From contig JAIELM010000504.1 of the NCBI GenBank assembly GCA_019752975.1, positions 1-7,364 of the forward strand: 7,364 nt of DNA. The letters are read 5' to 3'. Source of the DNA: Undibacterium sp. (GTDB taxonomy: Bacteria > Pseudomonadota > Gammaproteobacteria > Burkholderiales > Burkholderiaceae_D). How positions within the stretch are numbered: position 1 is the first letter of the stretch; each line of letters begins with the position of its first letter. The notes under the pieces were generated by a model. That model made no database searches and had not been told where the DNA came from. It worked only from the letters and a program-made list of their open reading frames with translations. The position numbers and the translations under genes were made by a program. Shown here one piece after another: positions 6,976 through 7,364 of this stretch.

Positions 6976-6998
6976 GTAAGCTTAAATTTTATGCTTAC
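6976..6998. repeat. Inverted repeat just upstream of the candidate protease promoter
   Basis: GTAAGC (6976-6981) and GCTTAC (6993-6998) are perfect inverse complements. After one T-T mismatch, TAA and TTA add three more pairs around a 3-base loop. It lies 25 bp upstream of the candidate -35 box on the minus strand, a usual place for an activator site. On the plus strand it is followed by a T-rich stretch, so a terminator for plus-strand transcripts is an alternative. Confidence 0.4.
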
Positions 6999-7138
6999 CT
7001 ATTTTGCTTTGACCCAAGCGCAGGTTTTCAACCCAAGGTCAGCGCAATTACAACAAGTGGATCGATTTTTAGGACGAGAGAGGCGGATTTTTGTGTCTTT
7101 ATGGATAATAAATTGAAGCGAGGAAACCTTTGTTATTA

Positions 7139-7245
7139 TTAGGACTTACGCAAAATTGTGTTGGCTAGGCGTGGAGACTAAGACCGAACTTTAGTACGGC
7201 AAGGCGAATGCTACAGCGGCAGCGCCTGTTTTACGTCAGTCCCAA
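7139..7245. mobile_element. Short TIR-bounded repeat, MITE-like, about 105 bp
   Basis: TTAGGACTTACGCAAAA (7139-7155) and TTTTACGTCAGTCCCAA (7229-7245) are imperfect inverted repeats, matching at 14 of 17 positions. Inside, AGGCG (7167-7171) can also pair with CGCCT (7223-7227), extending the fold. The interior is more GC-rich than the AT-rich flanks and has no open frame of note. Ends of the type GGACTTACGCAAAA are reminiscent of small dispersed repeats in proteobacterial genomes. I see no clear target-site duplication, and copy number cannot be judged from one window. It ends 61 bp upstream of the next start codon and so may affect that gene's expression. Confidence 0.55.
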
Positions 7246-7306
7246 CTATGAAAAACAAGCTAAGCTATCGTACAATGACTCCTTCTCACTTTGAAGGAAG
7301 AAAATT

Positions 7307-7364
7307 ATGGCAAACGAAAAAGAAAACCAAGCAGAATCTAAACCGGAAGCGAGTCCTTTTTTAG
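7307..7364 (+). CDS. Start of an unidentified gene, truncated by the right window edge
   Basis: The ATG at 7307 is preceded by a strong ribosome site, AAGGA (7294-7298), at eight bases spacing, and the frame stays open for 19 codons to the window end. The visible residues, MANEKENQAESKPEASPFL, are a charged, hydrophilic leader rich in Glu, Lys and Ala. Such leaders often precede a membrane segment or a flexible domain, but this is too little to identify a family. A TACAAT sequence (7271-7276) could be the -10 box; no good -35 is seen, since 17 bp upstream falls just past the edge of the inverted-repeat element. Confidence 0.6.
   Translation, partial: MANEKENQAESKPEASPFL

Larger units (their letters stand above)
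6801..7138. other. Protease upstream region without a recognised gene
   Basis: An AT-rich, non-coding stretch between the protease start and the repeat element. It holds the protease ribosome site, a candidate promoter and a hairpin (listed separately). The only forward small frame of note is 41 codons at 6991-7116, without a ribosome site or recognisable product. No tRNA, small RNA or integration site was recognised. Confidence 0.6.

Noticed and set aside
6991..7116. Small plus-strand frame of 41 codons (MLTYFALTQAQ...)
   Set aside because: It starts inside a hairpin arm, has no ribosome site and resembles no family I know; likely chance.
1..7364. A new multi-gene defence or mobile system
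   Set aside because: Strands alternate, products belong to unrelated known families, and there is no nuclease, toxin-antitoxin pair, reverse transcriptase, recombinase or repeat array.

Overview
The window reads as chromosomal DNA of a Gram-negative bacterium, probably a betaproteobacterium near the Oxalobacteraceae (Undibacterium/Janthinobacterium-like). The evidence is indirect: an ExbD/TolR-like protein whose periplasmic part resembles Oxalobacteraceae ExbD, a secreted subtilase with a Sec signal, and Shine-Dalgarno starts throughout. The genus is a guess from memory, since no search could be run.

Layout, left to right. Positions 1-855 (+) hold the C-terminal part of an M16 (pitrilysin-family) peptidase cut by the window edge, followed by a weak hairpin. 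Positions 992-1417 (-) hold a small, AT-rich, orphan ExbD/TolR-like membrane protein that has lost the conserved transmembrane aspartate. A divergent intergenic region of 211 bp leads to 1629-3032 (+), a complete monofunctional aspartate kinase with a C-terminal ACT regulatory region. It meets, tail to tail and only 7 bp apart, 3040-4104 (-), a regulator with about seven membrane segments and a C-terminal AraC-type DNA-binding domain. Upstream of that regulator lie two overlapping inverted repeats. Positions 4353-6800 (-) hold a complete secreted subtilisin-like protease (signal peptide, I9 propeptide, S8 catalytic domain, von Willebrand type D-like domain, Ig-like C-terminus) with a hairpin after its stop codon. 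The 506-bp gap at 6801-7306 carries a candidate promoter for the protease, a hairpin, and a roughly 105-bp terminal-inverted-repeat (MITE-like) element. At 7307 a new gene begins and runs off the right edge.

The genes do not form an obvious operon: strands alternate and each gene seems to be expressed on its own. I see no defence system, CRISPR array, tRNA, rRNA or transposase gene, and no convincing new multi-gene system. The parts most worth checking are the aspartate-less orphan ExbD-like protein, the unusual aspartate kinase, the membrane-anchored AraC regulator, the domain make-up of the protease, and the short TIR-bounded repeat beside the last gene.
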